This document shows positions 44,700 through 54,417 of a DNA stretch of 64,000 nucleotides, piece by piece. A program made the position numbers and the translations under genes. How positions within the stretch are numbered: position 1 is the first letter of the stretch; every line of letters begins with the position of its first letter. The stretch is from Oligosphaera ethanolica (GTDB taxonomy: Bacteria > Verrucomicrobiota > Lentisphaeria > Oligosphaerales > Oligosphaeraceae), in NCBI RefSeq assembly GCF_030814695.1, contig NZ_JAUSVL010000001.1, positions 4,500,227 to 4,564,226 on the forward strand. Reading direction: 5' to 3'. The notes beneath the pieces were generated by a model that saw nothing but the letters and a program-made list of their open reading frames with translations, did not search any database and had not been told where the DNA came from.

Positions 44700-46799
44700 A
44701 TGGCTGATGATACTGAGACCCCGCGGGACCGACGCCCAAAATCGGGCAAGAAGCTACCCACGCCGATGAAGCACCTGGCCTTTTGGGCCGTATTGTTGTT
44801 TTTGGGACCGCTGCTGATGATCATGACCTTCCGTGGCGGCGCTGCGGCCAAGGTCGTGGATCTGAAGGCGGCCGAGTTTGAAGAGCTGTTGCGGGGGCGC
44901 CGTATTCACAGCGTGACGTTGGAAGAGCAACAGTCCAGCAGTGTGCAGCTGCTGGTGGGCGAATTTTGGCCTGAGGACGTGCCCCTGGGCAGCGCCGAGG
45001 GGCTGCGGGCTTATCGCAGCAAAGTGATCTACACGGATTCCTTTGACAAGATGCTGCGTGAGTCGGGCGTGATGCGCGATGTGCGTTCTTCGAACAACCT
45101 GCTGTTGAATATCATCCTGTCGCTGTTACCGATTGTGCTGCTGGTTGGCGTTTTTTATTTTCTGTTCACCAGGCAGATTCGCTCGGCGAATCGTGGCGCC
45201 ATGCAATTTGGCAAGAGCCGGGCGCGGATGCTCAATCCGTCCTTGGAAAAAGTGACTTTCAAGGACGTTGCTGGCATCACCGAGGCCAAAGATGAGATGC
45301 AGGAGATTGTGGAGTACCTCAAAGCGCCGCAGCGTTTTCAGCGTTTGGGCGGCCGCATTCCTCGTGGTGTGCTGATGGTCGGACCGCCCGGCACGGGCAA
45401 GACCCTGCTGGCCAAGGCCATTGCCGGCGAAGCCGACGTGCCGTTTTTTTCCATTAGCGGCTCGGATTTCGTCGAGATGTTCGTTGGTGTTGGCGCCAGC
45501 CGTGTTCGCGATATGTTCGAAGAGGGCAAGAAGCACGCGCCCTGCCTAATTTTCATTGACGAGATTGACGCCGTTGGCCGTTCCCGTTTCAGCGGCATTG
45601 GCGGTGGGCACGATGAGCGCGAGCAGACCCTGAATGCGTTGTTGGTGGAGATGGACGGCTTCGAAGCCAATTCCGGCGTGATCGTGCTGGCGGCTACCAA
45701 CCGCCCGGACGTTCTTGATCCGGCCTTGCTGCGTCCCGGTCGTTTTGATCGTCAGATCGCCATCGACCTGCCGGATTTACGTGGCCGTTACGACATTCTC
45801 TGCATCCACGCGAAGAAAGTCGCCCTGGATCCGGCGGTGGATATGCGGGTGATTGCACGCGGCACGCCGGGCTTCAGCGGTGCGGACCTGGCCAATCTGA
45901 TTAATGAAGCGGCGCTCTTGGCCACCCGGATGAACAAGGACACCGTTGGCATGGTCGAGTTGGAGGAATCGCGGGACAAAGTCCGCTGGGGCAAGGAGCG
46001 CCGCAGTCGCAAGATTGACGAGAAGGACCGCCGGATCACGGCTTATCACGAGGCCGGCCATGCGCTGGTTGGCCTTCTGAGTGAGCACAGCGAGCCGTTG
46101 CACAAAGTGACGATCATACCGCGTGGCGTCGCCTATCTGGGGGCCACCATGCAGTTGCCGCAGCAGGATCGCTACACCATGTCCTGCGGCGAATTGCTTG
46201 ACGACATTGCCGTGTCCATGGGCGGGCGGGTAGCCGAAAAACTCATTTTCAACGAACTGACCAGCGGCGCGTCCATGGACATCCGCCATGCGACGGACAT
46301 TGCCAAGAAGATGGTCTGCCAGTGGGGCATGAGCGAAAAGATGGGCCCGCTGAGCTACATCGGTCGCGAAGAACATATCTTCATCGGTCGCGACATTACC
46401 CGCAGCGAAGATTATAGCCCCGAGACGGCGCGGGAGATTGACTTGGAAATCCGCCGCCTGGTGGAAGAGGGCGAAGCTCGGGTTACCGCCTTGCTGACGA
46501 AGCATCGCGAGCAACTGGAACTGCTAGCGGAGACGCTGCTCAATCGCGAAACCATGCAGGGCGCTGAAGTCTACGAACTCCTGGGTATGCCGGAGCCCGA
46601 ATCCAAGAGTCTGACGGACGATTTGCCCGACGCCACGCCCGATGGCAGCAATGCCGAGAAGCCGGCCGAGACAGATGCACACACTGATGAGGTGGCGGCT
46701 GCCACTGTCGGAGCCACGGATGCAAGCAAGGCGCCGGAGGCAACGGTGCCGGTGTCTGGTTCCGACAGTAACGCTGACACTACAGACAAGCGCTCGTAA
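44700..46799 (+). CDS. ftsH: ATP-dependent zinc metalloprotease FtsH
   Basis: 699 residues. Two transmembrane helices (about 26-43 and 134-157) bracket a small periplasmic domain. The AAA module has Walker A GPPGTGKT (228-235), Walker B IFIDEID (284-290) and the second region of homology ([20 protein letters not shown]). The zinc protease motif HEAGH is at 450-454. The C-terminal tail after about 640 is acidic and rich in Ala/Thr/Asp. FtsH degrades unstable membrane and regulatory proteins from the inner membrane. AGGA precedes the ATG, and the next gene begins 9 bp after the stop, so they are probably co-transcribed. Confidence 0.96.
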   Translation: MADDTETPRDRRPKSGKKLPTPMKHLAFWAVLLFLGPLLMIMTFRGGAAAKVVDLKAAEFEELLRGRRIHSVTLEEQQSSSVQLLVGEFWPEDVPLGSAEGLRAYRSKVIYTDSFDKMLRESGVMRDVRSSNNLLLNIILSLLPIVLLVGVFYFLFTRQIRSANRGAMQFGKSRARMLNPSLEKVTFKDVAGITEAKDEMQEIVEYLKAPQRFQRLGGRIPRGVLMVGPPGTGKTLLAKAIAGEADVPFFSISGSDFVEMFVGVGASRVRDMFEEGKKHAPCLIFIDEIDAVGRSRFSGIGGGHDEREQTLNALLVEMDGFEANSGVIVLAATNRPDVLDPALLRPGRFDRQIAIDLPDLRGRYDILCIHAKKVALDPAVDMRVIARGTPGFSGADLANLINEAALLATRMNKDTVGMVELEESRDKVRWGKERRSRKIDEKDRRITAYHEAGHALVGLLSEHSEPLHKVTIIPRGVAYLGATMQLPQQDRYTMSCGELLDDIAVSMGGRVAEKLIFNELTSGASMDIRHATDIAKKMVCQWGMSEKMGPLSYIGREEHIFIGRDITRSEDYSPETAREIDLEIRRLVEEGEARVTALLTKHREQLELLAETLLNRETMQGAEVYELLGMPEPESKSLTDDLPDATPDGSNAEKPAETDAHTDEVAAATVGATDASKAPEATVPVSGSDSNADTTDKRS

Positions 46800-46808
46800 C
46801 GGTTTGGC

Positions 46809-48197
46809 ATGGACAGCTATGACGTCATCATCATTGGCGCGGGCATGTCGGGGTTGTCGGCCGGCCTGCGCCTGACGTATTATGGCAAGCGCGTGCGGAT
46901 CTTTGAGCGTCATCGCCTGCCTGGCGGGATGAACTCCTACTATCTGCGTTCCGGCGTCGCCATGGACACGGGACTGCATGCTCTCACCAACTTTGTGCCG
47001 GCGGGGCAGCGTGGCGCGCCCTTGAATACCTTGCTGCGGCAGCTGCGCATTCGTCGCGAGGAGCTCGACCTGTGTCCACAGAGCTTCTCCCTCATTGATT
47101 TTCCCTTTGGCACGCTGCGACTAAACAACGACTTTGCGGCTTTTGCGGCCCAGGTTGGCAAACTTTTCCCGGCGCAGACGGCGGGATTCAATGCCCTAGT
47201 GGCGCGCATTCGGGCGACGGACGCGCTGTCGCCAGGGGCGCTGCGTCTTTCGGCGCGGCAGGTCGTCGGCGAGTACATCGACTCGACACAGCTTCAGGAC
47301 ATGCTGTTTTGTCCAGTCATGTATTACGGTAACGCCCAGGTTGATGACATGGACTTCAACCAGTTCTGCATCATCTTCCAGAGTGTGATTCTTGAGGGCT
47401 TTGCCCGGCCGCGGCATGGCATGCGGCCCTTTTTGCAGGTGCTTCTCGACCGCTTCGCCGCCCAGGGCGGCGAGTTGTCGCTGGGCGTCGGCGTGCGGGC
47501 CATTTCCCGGAGGGCTGACGGCCGGCAAGTGGTGACCACGGACGACGGTGCGAGCTACACGGCGTCGGCGCTGCTCTCCAGCGCCGGCGGCGTGGAGACA
47601 GCGCGACTTTGTGCCGAGGCGCCGCCGCCGGAGCTGTCGGCGATGTCGCCGGGTCAGCAGGGCTTTACCGAGACGCTATGCCAGCTGAACTGCCATCCGC
47701 GGGAGCTTGGTTTGGACGCTTGCGTGATCTTCCGTAATACGACGACCAGTTTCCGTTTTCGGCCGCCGGCTGCGGGTGTTGATCCCGACAGCCACGTCGT
47801 GTGTATGCCTGGCAACTATGTCGGTTGTGAAGACACGGACTGCGCCCGGCTGGTGCGCTTGACGCATCTGGCGGCGCCGGGCTGGTGGCATGCCTTGTCG
47901 CCAGCCGACTATCGTCGCGCGAAAGACGAGTTGATGGCGCAGCATGTTGCCATGATGGATGCGTGGAAGCCTGGCTTCAAGGCGGCGCTGCAATCCTGCG
48001 ACATGTTTACGCCCAAGACCATCAGCCGCTACACGGGCCGTATCAACGGGGCGATCTATGGCAGTAGCGACAAACTGACCAGCGGGCAGACCTCGCAGGA
48101 CGGGCTATACCTCTGCGGGACAGACCAGGGCTTCCTGGGGATTGTCGGAGCGATGTTGAGCGGCGTGGCGATAGTGAACCGCTATCTGTTAGCCTGA
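46809..48197 (+). CDS. FAD-dependent oxidoreductase, CrtI/CrtISO-like
   Basis: 462 residues. The N-terminal dinucleotide-binding motif is YDVIIIGAGMSGLSAGLRL followed by ERHRLPGGMNS, and the C-terminal FAD motif is GLYLCGTDQGFLGIVGAMLS. This is the phytoene desaturase/carotenoid isomerase/retinol saturase-like amine-oxidase fold. No carotenoid biosynthesis genes are nearby, so the role is uncertain; related proteins in anaerobes are annotated only as NAD(P)/FAD-dependent oxidoreductases. The start lies 9 bp after ftsH. The protein is soluble or peripheral, without a signal peptide. Confidence 0.82.
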   Translation: MDSYDVIIIGAGMSGLSAGLRLTYYGKRVRIFERHRLPGGMNSYYLRSGVAMDTGLHALTNFVPAGQRGAPLNTLLRQLRIRREELDLCPQSFSLIDFPFGTLRLNNDFAAFAAQVGKLFPAQTAGFNALVARIRATDALSPGALRLSARQVVGEYIDSTQLQDMLFCPVMYYGNAQVDDMDFNQFCIIFQSVILEGFARPRHGMRPFLQVLLDRFAAQGGELSLGVGVRAISRRADGRQVVTTDDGASYTASALLSSAGGVETARLCAEAPPPELSAMSPGQQGFTETLCQLNCHPRELGLDACVIFRNTTTSFRFRPPAAGVDPDSHVVCMPGNYVGCEDTDCARLVRLTHLAAPGWWHALSPADYRRAKDELMAQHVAMMDAWKPGFKAALQSCDMFTPKTISRYTGRINGAIYGSSDKLTSGQTSQDGLYLCGTDQGFLGIVGAMLSGVAIVNRYLLA

Positions 48198-48338
48198 GAG
48201 TCGATGAAGCCCTGGCTGGGCACCTTTGGGCCGCGTTGTGATGGTGATATGGGGCCCGTTCCGGAGCCATTCTCGCCGGATGGGCAGGTGTTGGGCGTCT
48301 ATGAGTGTGCAAAGCGCCGGCGAAGGAGACAACTGAAC

Positions 48339-50516
48339 ATGGAACGAGTGATTTCCCATGATTTTCCCCTGGCCTTTGTCCACGAGGGCACTTTGTTGGG
48401 CAACGGTAGCTGTGGCCTGATGCTGTGGGGTGCGGAGCGCACGCTGAGCGTCACGGTGGGCAGCGCCGCGCTGTGGGACCACCGCGGCGGTATGAACTGG
48501 ACTGCCAAGCAGAATCTGGCGGACATCCGGGCGGCGCTTGACAAGGGCGATGCCGGAGCAATCAAGGCGATTTTTGCTACGGACACCGAACAGATCGCCG
48601 GCCAGCCGGCGCGGCCGTCGTTGATCCCCGTCGGGCGCCTGGAAATCACCTTGCAGGATGGCTGCCGTCTTGAACGCTGCGAGGTGCAGCTTGGCGATGG
48701 TCTGTTGCGGGCGGTGTATAGCCGGGACGGCGTGGAAAATGCCTGTCTCCTGCGCCTGGACATGAGCGACAAGGGGCGTTTCGCCTGTCAATGCAACGAC
48801 CTTGAGCAGTTCCGGGTGATTTCCGCCTTCGAGCTGACCAGGGGCGCCATGGCGGCCATATCATTTGCAGCGCCAGCGGCCGTGGCCACCGCAACGGGCT
48901 GGACGGGCTTTCTGCAACCGATGCCCGCCGACGAGCCCTACGCGCTGGTGGTGAAGCACTACTACAATCAGCTCAGCGGTCAGTTTGTCCGCGCGGCGGA
49001 CGTGCCGGCCCTGCAGGCCCGACTGGACGCTCTGGACAACGGCTGGTTCTGGGACGACTTGAGCGCCGCGAATCAGCGTTGGTGGGATGACTACTGGCGG
49101 GATGTCCCGCAGGTCGCGCTGGATAACGAGCGCCTGGAGGACCTGTATTACCTCGGGCTGTTCAAATTCGCGGGTATGACGGCGCCCGATGGCGTTGCCG
49201 CTGGCTTGCAGGGACCGTGGATTGAGGACCACGCGTTACCGCCATGGTCCGGCGATTACCATTTCAATATCAACGTTCAGATGTGTTACTGGCCTGCCTA
49301 TCGTGCCAACCGCCTGGAGCATCTGCGGCCCTTGTTCGATCTCGTCTGGTCCTGGCGGGACTTGCTGCGGCGCAACGCCCGGCATTTCATCGGCATTGAC
49401 GACGGCTACATGCTGCCCCACGCCGTTGACGATCACTGTACGTGCATGGGCGCGTTCTGGACCGGCACCATCGACCACGCCTGCGCCGCCTGGATCGCAC
49501 AAATGATGTTCGACTACGTCGATTACAGCGGCGACCAAAAATTTCTCCGCGATGTCGCTTTTGATTTCATGCGCGGGACCATGCGCGTCTTCGAGGCGAT
49601 GCTGGAGCGCGGCGCGGATGGCCAGCTGGTCTTGCCGGTGAGCGTCTCGCCAGAGTATCGCGGTGCGGCCATGAATGCCTGGGGTGCCAACGCCAGTTTC
49701 CAGCTGGCGGCAATACACCGTCTGGCGATGAATCTGCTGACGGCGGCCGAATGGCTGGGCGAGAAGCCCGCGTCGGCTTGGCTGGAAATTCGCGCCAAGT
49801 TGCCAATGGCGGCGTTGGTGGGTGCCGACGGCAAGCAGGAGATTGGGCTCTGGGATGGCTTGACGCTGGAAGAAAGTCATCGGCATCATTCCCATTTGGC
49901 GGCCTTGTGCCCATTTGACACTATTGATGCCGATGCGCCGGAATGGCGGGACATTGTTGCCCGCAGCCGCCATCGCTGGATTGAGAAGGGCATGAGCCGT
50001 TGGACTGGCTGGTGCATGACCTGGGCGTCCATGCTCAACAGTCGCTTCAACAACGGCCACATGGCCGAGCTGATCCTGGAAATCTGGCAGCGGGTCTTCA
50101 CCAATGCCGGCGGCGGGACTCTGCACGACGCGGCGTTCACCGGCTTCAGTCTGCACGCGGGCAATCCCCGCATTATGCAGATGGACGCCACTATGGGCGC
50201 CGTCACCGCAATCCAGGACATGATTTTGCATAGCCGCCAGGGCGTGCTGCAGCTGCTGGCGGGCATGCCGCCGCGCTGGCGGCAGCTGCGCTGTACGGAC
50301 ATGCCCGCGCCGGGCGGGTTCCGCGTCAGCGTGGACTATCAGAAGCGGGGGCCGCTGGCAATCACGGTCAAGGCGACGCGCGACGCGCGGTTGCGCTTGG
50401 TCACGCACCTGCCGGGGACTCTCGTGGCGCGGCTAGGCGACGAGCAGTTTAGCGGCAGCGGCCTCATTGACCGGCCCATGCGCGCCGGCCAGGAGCTGCG
50501 CATCAGCCGTGACTGA
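48339..50516 (+). CDS. GH95-like glycoside hydrolase (alpha-L-fucosidase/galactosidase type)
   Basis: 725 residues from ATG 48339, which has AAGGAG ten bases upstream. The frame is open to 48204 but that segment (Arg-rich, no domain) is judged untranslated. The hallmark GH95 region is present: GLQGPWIEDHALPPWSGDYH followed by NINVQMCYWPAYRANRLEHL. An N-terminal beta domain (LGNGSCGLMLWGAE) precedes an (alpha/alpha)6-like barrel, and a short C-terminal beta domain ends it. GH95 enzymes invert alpha-1,2-L-fucosides or L-galactosides. No signal peptide, so it acts inside the cell. It may be cotranscribed with the oxidoreductase upstream; a bidirectional terminator follows. Confidence 0.85.
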   Translation: MERVISHDFPLAFVHEGTLLGNGSCGLMLWGAERTLSVTVGSAALWDHRGGMNWTAKQNLADIRAALDKGDAGAIKAIFATDTEQIAGQPARPSLIPVGRLEITLQDGCRLERCEVQLGDGLLRAVYSRDGVENACLLRLDMSDKGRFACQCNDLEQFRVISAFELTRGAMAAISFAAPAAVATATGWTGFLQPMPADEPYALVVKHYYNQLSGQFVRAADVPALQARLDALDNGWFWDDLSAANQRWWDDYWRDVPQVALDNERLEDLYYLGLFKFAGMTAPDGVAAGLQGPWIEDHALPPWSGDYHFNINVQMCYWPAYRANRLEHLRPLFDLVWSWRDLLRRNARHFIGIDDGYMLPHAVDDHCTCMGAFWTGTIDHACAAWIAQMMFDYVDYSGDQKFLRDVAFDFMRGTMRVFEAMLERGADGQLVLPVSVSPEYRGAAMNAWGANASFQLAAIHRLAMNLLTAAEWLGEKPASAWLEIRAKLPMAALVGADGKQEIGLWDGLTLEESHRHHSHLAALCPFDTIDADAPEWRDIVARSRHRWIEKGMSRWTGWCMTWASMLNSRFNNGHMAELILEIWQRVFTNAGGGTLHDAAFTGFSLHAGNPRIMQMDATMGAVTAIQDMILHSRQGVLQLLAGMPPRWRQLRCTDMPAPGGFRVSVDYQKRGPLAITVKATRDARLRLVTHLPGTLVARLGDEQFSGSGLIDRPMRAGQELRISRD

Positions 50517-50546
50517 TGACGCGTAACAGCAAGTCATTCAACCCAA

Positions 50547-50579
50547 ACGGTCCGCCGGCACATGGTACCGGCGGCCCGT
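50547..50579. terminator. Bidirectional terminator between GH95 and SDR genes
   Basis: ACGG-T-CCGCCGG (50547-50558) pairs with CCGGCGG-C-CCGT (50568-50579); T-rich stretches follow on the plus side (GTTTTGGAGTTTTTC). Confidence 0.7.
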
Positions 50580-50610
50580 AGGCGTTTTGGAGTTTTTCTT
50601 ATGCGGTCAC

Positions 50611-51363
50611 TCAGAGTTTCATGCCGCCATCGATGGCGATATCGGCGCCGTTGATGTAGGCGCCGGCGGGCGACGCCAGCAGGAGCGCGGCGCCGGCGCA
50701 GTCCATGGCGCTGCCGAAACGCCTGGCGGGCACGAGCGACCGGAGTTTTTCGACGATGGCCGGGTCGGCCAGCGCCTCCGCGTTGCGGTCGGTGTCGATG
50801 ACGCCGGGCGAGATGGAATTGGCAGTGATGCCGTCGGCGGCGTAGGCACGGGCGCAATTCAGCACGAGATTGAACTGCGCGGCCTTGGTGCTGGCGTAGA
50901 TCGCCAACCGCGCGCCGGGGCGCCACTGGTTGACGCTGCCGATGCTGATGATGCGCCCGAAGCGCCGCTGTTGCATGCCGGGAAGAAATCCCTGCAGCAG
51001 CAGGAAGCACGACCGCAGGTTAGCATTGACGTCCAGTGCGAAAGTCTCCGGATCGAAATCCGGGACGGTCTGGTAGTGCTGCATGGACGCGTTGAGCACG
51101 AGGATATCCACGTCGCCGACGGCCTGGATGAGGCCCTTGACGGCGTTGATATCGCCGATGTCGGCGCTGACGGCTTCGGCGCTGGCGCCAAGGGCCCGGG
51201 CTTCGGCGAGTGCCTCGTCGAGTTTGGCGGATGGCTTGCTGCCGTGGATTATTACGTGCGCGCCGGCTTCCGCATAGAGCATGGCGATGGCGCGGCCGAT
51301 GCCGCGGCTGGAGCCGGTGATCAGCGCCCGTTTGCCTTTGAGAGTGAAGAGTTCGTTGAGCAT
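50611..51363 (-). CDS. Short-chain dehydrogenase/reductase (SDR)
   Basis: 250 residues of classical SDR type: the cofactor loop TGSSRGIG at 16-23, the NAS motif near 91-93, and the catalytic Ser143, Tyr156 and Lys160 (YASTK). Such enzymes oxidise or reduce a sugar, sugar acid or polyol with NAD(P). It is the last gene of the IclR-headed minus-strand operon with an enolase-superfamily dehydratase and an RraA-like protein, 18 bp after the latter. This places it in the breakdown of an acid sugar, for example as a 2-keto-3-deoxy acid dehydrogenase; that role is inferred from context. Confidence 0.9.
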   Translation of the reverse strand: MLNELFTLKGKRALITGSSRGIGRAIAMLYAEAGAHVIIHGSKPSAKLDEALAEARALGASAEAVSADIGDINAVKGLIQAVGDVDILVLNASMQHYQTVPDFDPETFALDVNANLRSCFLLLQGFLPGMQQRRFGRIISIGSVNQWRPGARLAIYASTKAAQFNLVLNCARAYAADGITANSISPGVIDTDRNAEALADPAIVEKLRSLVPARRFGSAMDCAGAALLLASPAGAYINGADIAIDGGMKL

Positions 51364-51381
51364 AGTGGCTCGCTTTCAGGC

Positions 51382-52140
51382 CTAGAAATAGCCGCCTTTG
51401 GCAATGATTTCAGCGATTGAGTCGCCCTGGCGCACCCAGGAGAAGATGTCGATTTCGTTGCGTTCGATGCCTTCGGCGCGCAGGAGCACGTCGTAGGCGA
51501 TTTCGCGGGGGATGCAGAGCACGCCGTCGATATCGCCGAAGATGATGTCGCCGGGACGGACAGTGACCTTGCCAATGCGGATAGGCACCTGGTAGTGGGT
51601 GATCATACAGCGGCCGAGGGAGCCGTTGCTGGTGCGGTACTTGTAAAAGACGGGAAAGTCCTGCTCAAGAATCTGTTTGGTGTCGCGAATGCCGCCGGCG
51701 ATGACCGCGCCGCGGATTTGCTTGCTTTTGGCGGTAGCGGTCATGACGCCGCCCCAGAGGGACGCTTCGACGTCCTCTGAGGTATCCCAAACCACGAGAC
51801 CCTCGGGCTTCATGTCGTCGAGCATTTTGGCGCGGAAGGTCATTTCTCCCTGGATAAGGACGTTCGGGGCGCTCTTGACAGTGAAGGCCTCGCCGCAGAC
51901 GACCATTTCGTCGCGCAGCGGCATGATGGACGATGGCAGATTCTGGTCGAGGAGGCAGAGTTCGCGCATGACGTCGTTGATGCAGCCGGTGTAGAGCTTT
52001 TCGTAGCGTTCGCAGAGTTCGCGGATGGGAATGGGCAGTTCGCAGTTGGGGATGCGCTCGCGGGTTTGCACGAGCTGTCCCAGGTTCATGAGGCCGGCTT
52101 CTTTCATGGTGATGGGCGTGTTGTTGTCGCGTGCGGGCAT
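51382..52140 (-). CDS. RraA-like / HMG-aldolase-type protein
   Basis: 252 residues from ATG 52140, preceded by AAGGAA; an in-frame codon at 52167 is an inferior start. The RraA-like swivelling domain is seen in the region ASLWGGVMTATAKSKQIRGA, then VIAGGIRDTKQI and VTVRPGDIIFGDIDGVLCIP, where GGIRD holds the Arg and metal-binding Asp of HMG/CHA aldolases. These enzymes cleave 4-carboxy-4-hydroxy-2-oxo acids, though some members only bind RNase E. In a sugar-acid operon an aldolase or related lyase role fits better than RNase control. It has a roughly 60-residue N-terminal extension relative to RraA. Confidence 0.85.
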   Translation of the reverse strand: MPARDNNTPITMKEAGLMNLGQLVQTRERIPNCELPIPIRELCERYEKLYTGCINDVMRELCLLDQNLPSSIMPLRDEMVVCGEAFTVKSAPNVLIQGEMTFRAKMLDDMKPEGLVVWDTSEDVEASLWGGVMTATAKSKQIRGAVIAGGIRDTKQILEQDFPVFYKYRTSNGSLGRCMITHYQVPIRIGKVTVRPGDIIFGDIDGVLCIPREIAYDVLLRAEGIERNEIDIFSWVRQGDSIAEIIAKGGYF

Positions 52141-52216
52141 GACTGTTCCTTGGGGTTGAGGTGGCACTTAGGGGTGCGAGAGAAAAGACTGCTGATCTTG
52201 TTGTTCTGGTTATTGC

Positions 52217-53545
52217 TTAGGACCATTGGCGGTCGTTGGCCCATTCCTTGTCCCACTCGTCGGTGGGCTGCCAGGCGATGGGGAAGTCCCGGTGGAGCTT
52301 TTCGGCGATGAGCTCTTCATTGAGTTCGGTGATGCCCAGGCCGGGTGCGTTGGGCACGTCGATATAGCCGTTCTGGATGAGCGGCTGGGGCAGGCCCTTG
52401 ACCAGCTGGTCCCACCAGGGCACGTCCACCGAGTGGACTTCCAGCGACATGAAATTGCGCGTGGCGGCGGCGACGTGGACGGCGGCCATGCAGGCGATGG
52501 GGCTTTCGGCCATGTGGATGGACATTTGCACGCCGTGGTCTTCGGCGAGGTCGCCGATTTTCTTGGTTTCCATGATGCCACCGGCGGTGAGGACGTCCGG
52601 GTGGACGACGGCCAGCGCGCCGGATTTGAACAGCGGCATGAAGCTTTCTTTGAGGTAGATGTCTTCGCCGGTGCCGATGGGCGTGGTGGTGGACTGGGCG
52701 AGGCGGACGTACTGGTCGGTCCACTGCCATGGCACGGGGTCTTCCATCCAGGCCAGATTGAAGCGCTCCAGGCGCTTGGCCAGTTTGATGCAGTCTTCGA
52801 GGGGAATGTGGCCGAGGTGGTCGATGGCGATGGGAATCTCGTAGCCGGTGACTGCCCGGCAGTCGGCCATGTATTGCTCCAGGTAGTCCAGGCCGACGTC
52901 GGTCAGGTGGATGCCGGTGAAGGCGTGGGCGGTGTTGAAGAGATCGTAGGCCTCGCCGCGCATCGCTCGCGGATCAATGGAGCCGTGGGGAGTGGAAAAC
53001 ACCGTCTTCTTGTACTCGCGCATCTTCTCCAGAAAACCGAGCGGTGCACTGAGGGCCCCCTTGACGTTCATGAGCAGCTCAATGCCGAGGTCCATTTTCA
53101 GAAAGGTATAGCCTTGGTCCATGCGTTCTTTGAGCGCCTTGCCCATGTCGCGACCACCGCCGGCGGAGTCGGTGTCGCAGTAAATGCGGATGCGGTCACG
53201 AAATTTGCCGCCGAGGAGCTGCCAGATGGGGACGCCCCAGGCCTTGCCGGCCAGGTCCCACAGTGCGACTTCAATGCCACAGACGCCGCCGGCCTGCCGC
53301 GAATGGCCGCCAAACTGCTTGATGCGCCGGAATATCTTCTCGACATTGCAGGGATTTTCGCCCAGAATGCGGCTTTTCAGCATGGCGGCGTAGCTGCGAC
53401 TGGACGCGTCGCGGACTTCGCCGTAGCCGACCAGGCCCTGGTTGGTATAGAGCTTGATGAGCGTACAGCGTTTGGGCGCGCCGTCAATGTCGGCGAAGCG
53501 CATGTCGGTGATCTTCAGCGTGGAGGGATCAATCTGTGGAGCCAT
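52217..53545 (-). CDS. Mandelate racemase/enolase-superfamily acid sugar dehydratase
   Basis: 442 residues. The capping domain is followed by the barrel with Lys150 (FLKMDLG), metal ligands Asp242 (IAIDHLGH), Glu268 (WMEDP) and Glu294 (GTGEDI), and His344 in MSIHMAESPI as the general base. This arrangement resembles the acid sugar dehydratases (mannonate, galactonate, rhamnonate group) that dehydrate an aldonate to a 2-keto-3-deoxy acid. It is the first structural gene behind the IclR regulator, 25 bp from it. The substrate cannot be fixed from sequence alone. Confidence 0.88.
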   Translation of the reverse strand: MAPQIDPSTLKITDMRFADIDGAPKRCTLIKLYTNQGLVGYGEVRDASSRSYAAMLKSRILGENPCNVEKIFRRIKQFGGHSRQAGGVCGIEVALWDLAGKAWGVPIWQLLGGKFRDRIRIYCDTDSAGGGRDMGKALKERMDQGYTFLKMDLGIELLMNVKGALSAPLGFLEKMREYKKTVFSTPHGSIDPRAMRGEAYDLFNTAHAFTGIHLTDVGLDYLEQYMADCRAVTGYEIPIAIDHLGHIPLEDCIKLAKRLERFNLAWMEDPVPWQWTDQYVRLAQSTTTPIGTGEDIYLKESFMPLFKSGALAVVHPDVLTAGGIMETKKIGDLAEDHGVQMSIHMAESPIACMAAVHVAAATRNFMSLEVHSVDVPWWDQLVKGLPQPLIQNGYIDVPNAPGLGITELNEELIAEKLHRDFPIAWQPTDEWDKEWANDRQWS

Positions 53546-53570
53546 AGTTCGTTCCCGTGCTTGGAGGTTG

Positions 53571-54317
53571 TCAGGTCAAGGCGACAGAGTCGCGGCACTC
53601 GGCCGCGGCGTGTAACAGACAGCGCGCCAGCGCCTGGCGCTTCTTCCCCTGGAAATCCGCTTCGAGGCCAATGATCGTCAGGGCGGCAATGACCGCGCCG
53701 TCGGCATTGCTGACTGGTGCGGACATCGCGGCGATGTTCCAGCGGTTCTTGCGGATGTTCACCGCGTAGCCGCGGCGACGGATATCGCGGACGGCATTAA
53801 AGACCAGTTCGGGCTGCTCTTTTTCGGCGATGGCCGTGGGGCAGTCGTGGATCAGCTCGGCGATGCGCTCGTCGTCTTCCCGCGAGAGCAGGGCGGCGCC
53901 GACTGTGCCCTCAATCAGCGGGAAACGCGAGCCGCTACGGCCCGTAAGCGCTATGGGGGCGTCGGGTTCGGCGCGCAGTAGCGTGAGCTGTTCATTGTCC
54001 TGGCGGATGGAGAGTTTGCAGGCGATGTCGTTCTCGCTGGCCAGGCGGTCAAGGATGCCCTGAGCATGGTCAAAATGCTCCAGGCGCTGACGGAAGGCCA
54101 GCAACAGGGGCAGCAGGCCGTGGCTCAGTTCGTAATGGCCATCCTGGCGTTTGCGGACCCAGTCGTGCTTCAGAAAGGTCTGCAAGATGCGGTAGGCCGT
54201 GCTCGCCGTCGTCGCTGTGCCCTGCTGCAACGCCGCCTGCGACGCGCCATTACGCGCGCTGGCCAGTAGCACCAGCGTGGCCATGGCCTTCTCAACGGCA
54301 GGGATGGTATTTTTCAT
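53571..54317 (-). CDS. IclR-family transcriptional regulator
   Basis: 248 residues from ATG 54317; a longer open frame upstream runs into family B repeat sequence and is not translated in my view. The N-terminal winged helix-turn-helix (VEKAMATLVLLASARNGASQ ... TASTAYRILQTFLKHDWVRK) precedes the IclR effector domain (FPLIEGTVGAALLS, RRRGYAVNIRKNRWNIAAMS, DGAVIAALTIIGL). IclR proteins repress or activate catabolic operons in response to a small acid. It is immediately upstream of, and in the same direction as, the dehydratase, RraA-like and SDR genes, which it probably controls. Confidence 0.9.
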   Translation of the reverse strand: MKNTIPAVEKAMATLVLLASARNGASQAALQQGTATTASTAYRILQTFLKHDWVRKRQDGHYELSHGLLPLLLAFRQRLEHFDHAQGILDRLASENDIACKLSIRQDNEQLTLLRAEPDAPIALTGRSGSRFPLIEGTVGAALLSREDDERIAELIHDCPTAIAEKEQPELVFNAVRDIRRRGYAVNIRKNRWNIAAMSAPVSNADGAVIAALTIIGLEADFQGKKRQALARCLLHAAAECRDSVALT

Positions 54318-54320
54318 ATC

Positions 54321-54350
54321 TGAAAACCATGTTTTATGATTTGAAAACAA
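54321..54350. promoter_or_regulatory. Candidate operator upstream of the IclR gene
   Basis: AAAAC-CAT-GTTTT (54323-54335) is a perfect inverted repeat next to a second TGAAAAC element, directly before the IclR start codon. Autoregulation at such sites is common in the family; here only the pattern is seen. Confidence 0.35.
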
Positions 54351-54417
54351 CGGCATCACCATAATGCCAGATCTCACGCTGTCAAAGACGGGGCCGAAAA
54401 AATGATTTGCGCCCCGG

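Noticed and set aside
48204-48338. 45-codon N-terminal extension of the GH95-like gene
   Set aside because: ATG 48339 has AAGGAG upstream and begins the domain; the extension has no domain and is Arg-rich at its end.
52226-53674. 482-residue open frame on the plus strand opposite the dehydratase gene
   Set aside because: It is a high-G+C shadow of the enolase-superfamily gene, with low-complexity Val/Gly/Asp-rich product and no domain.
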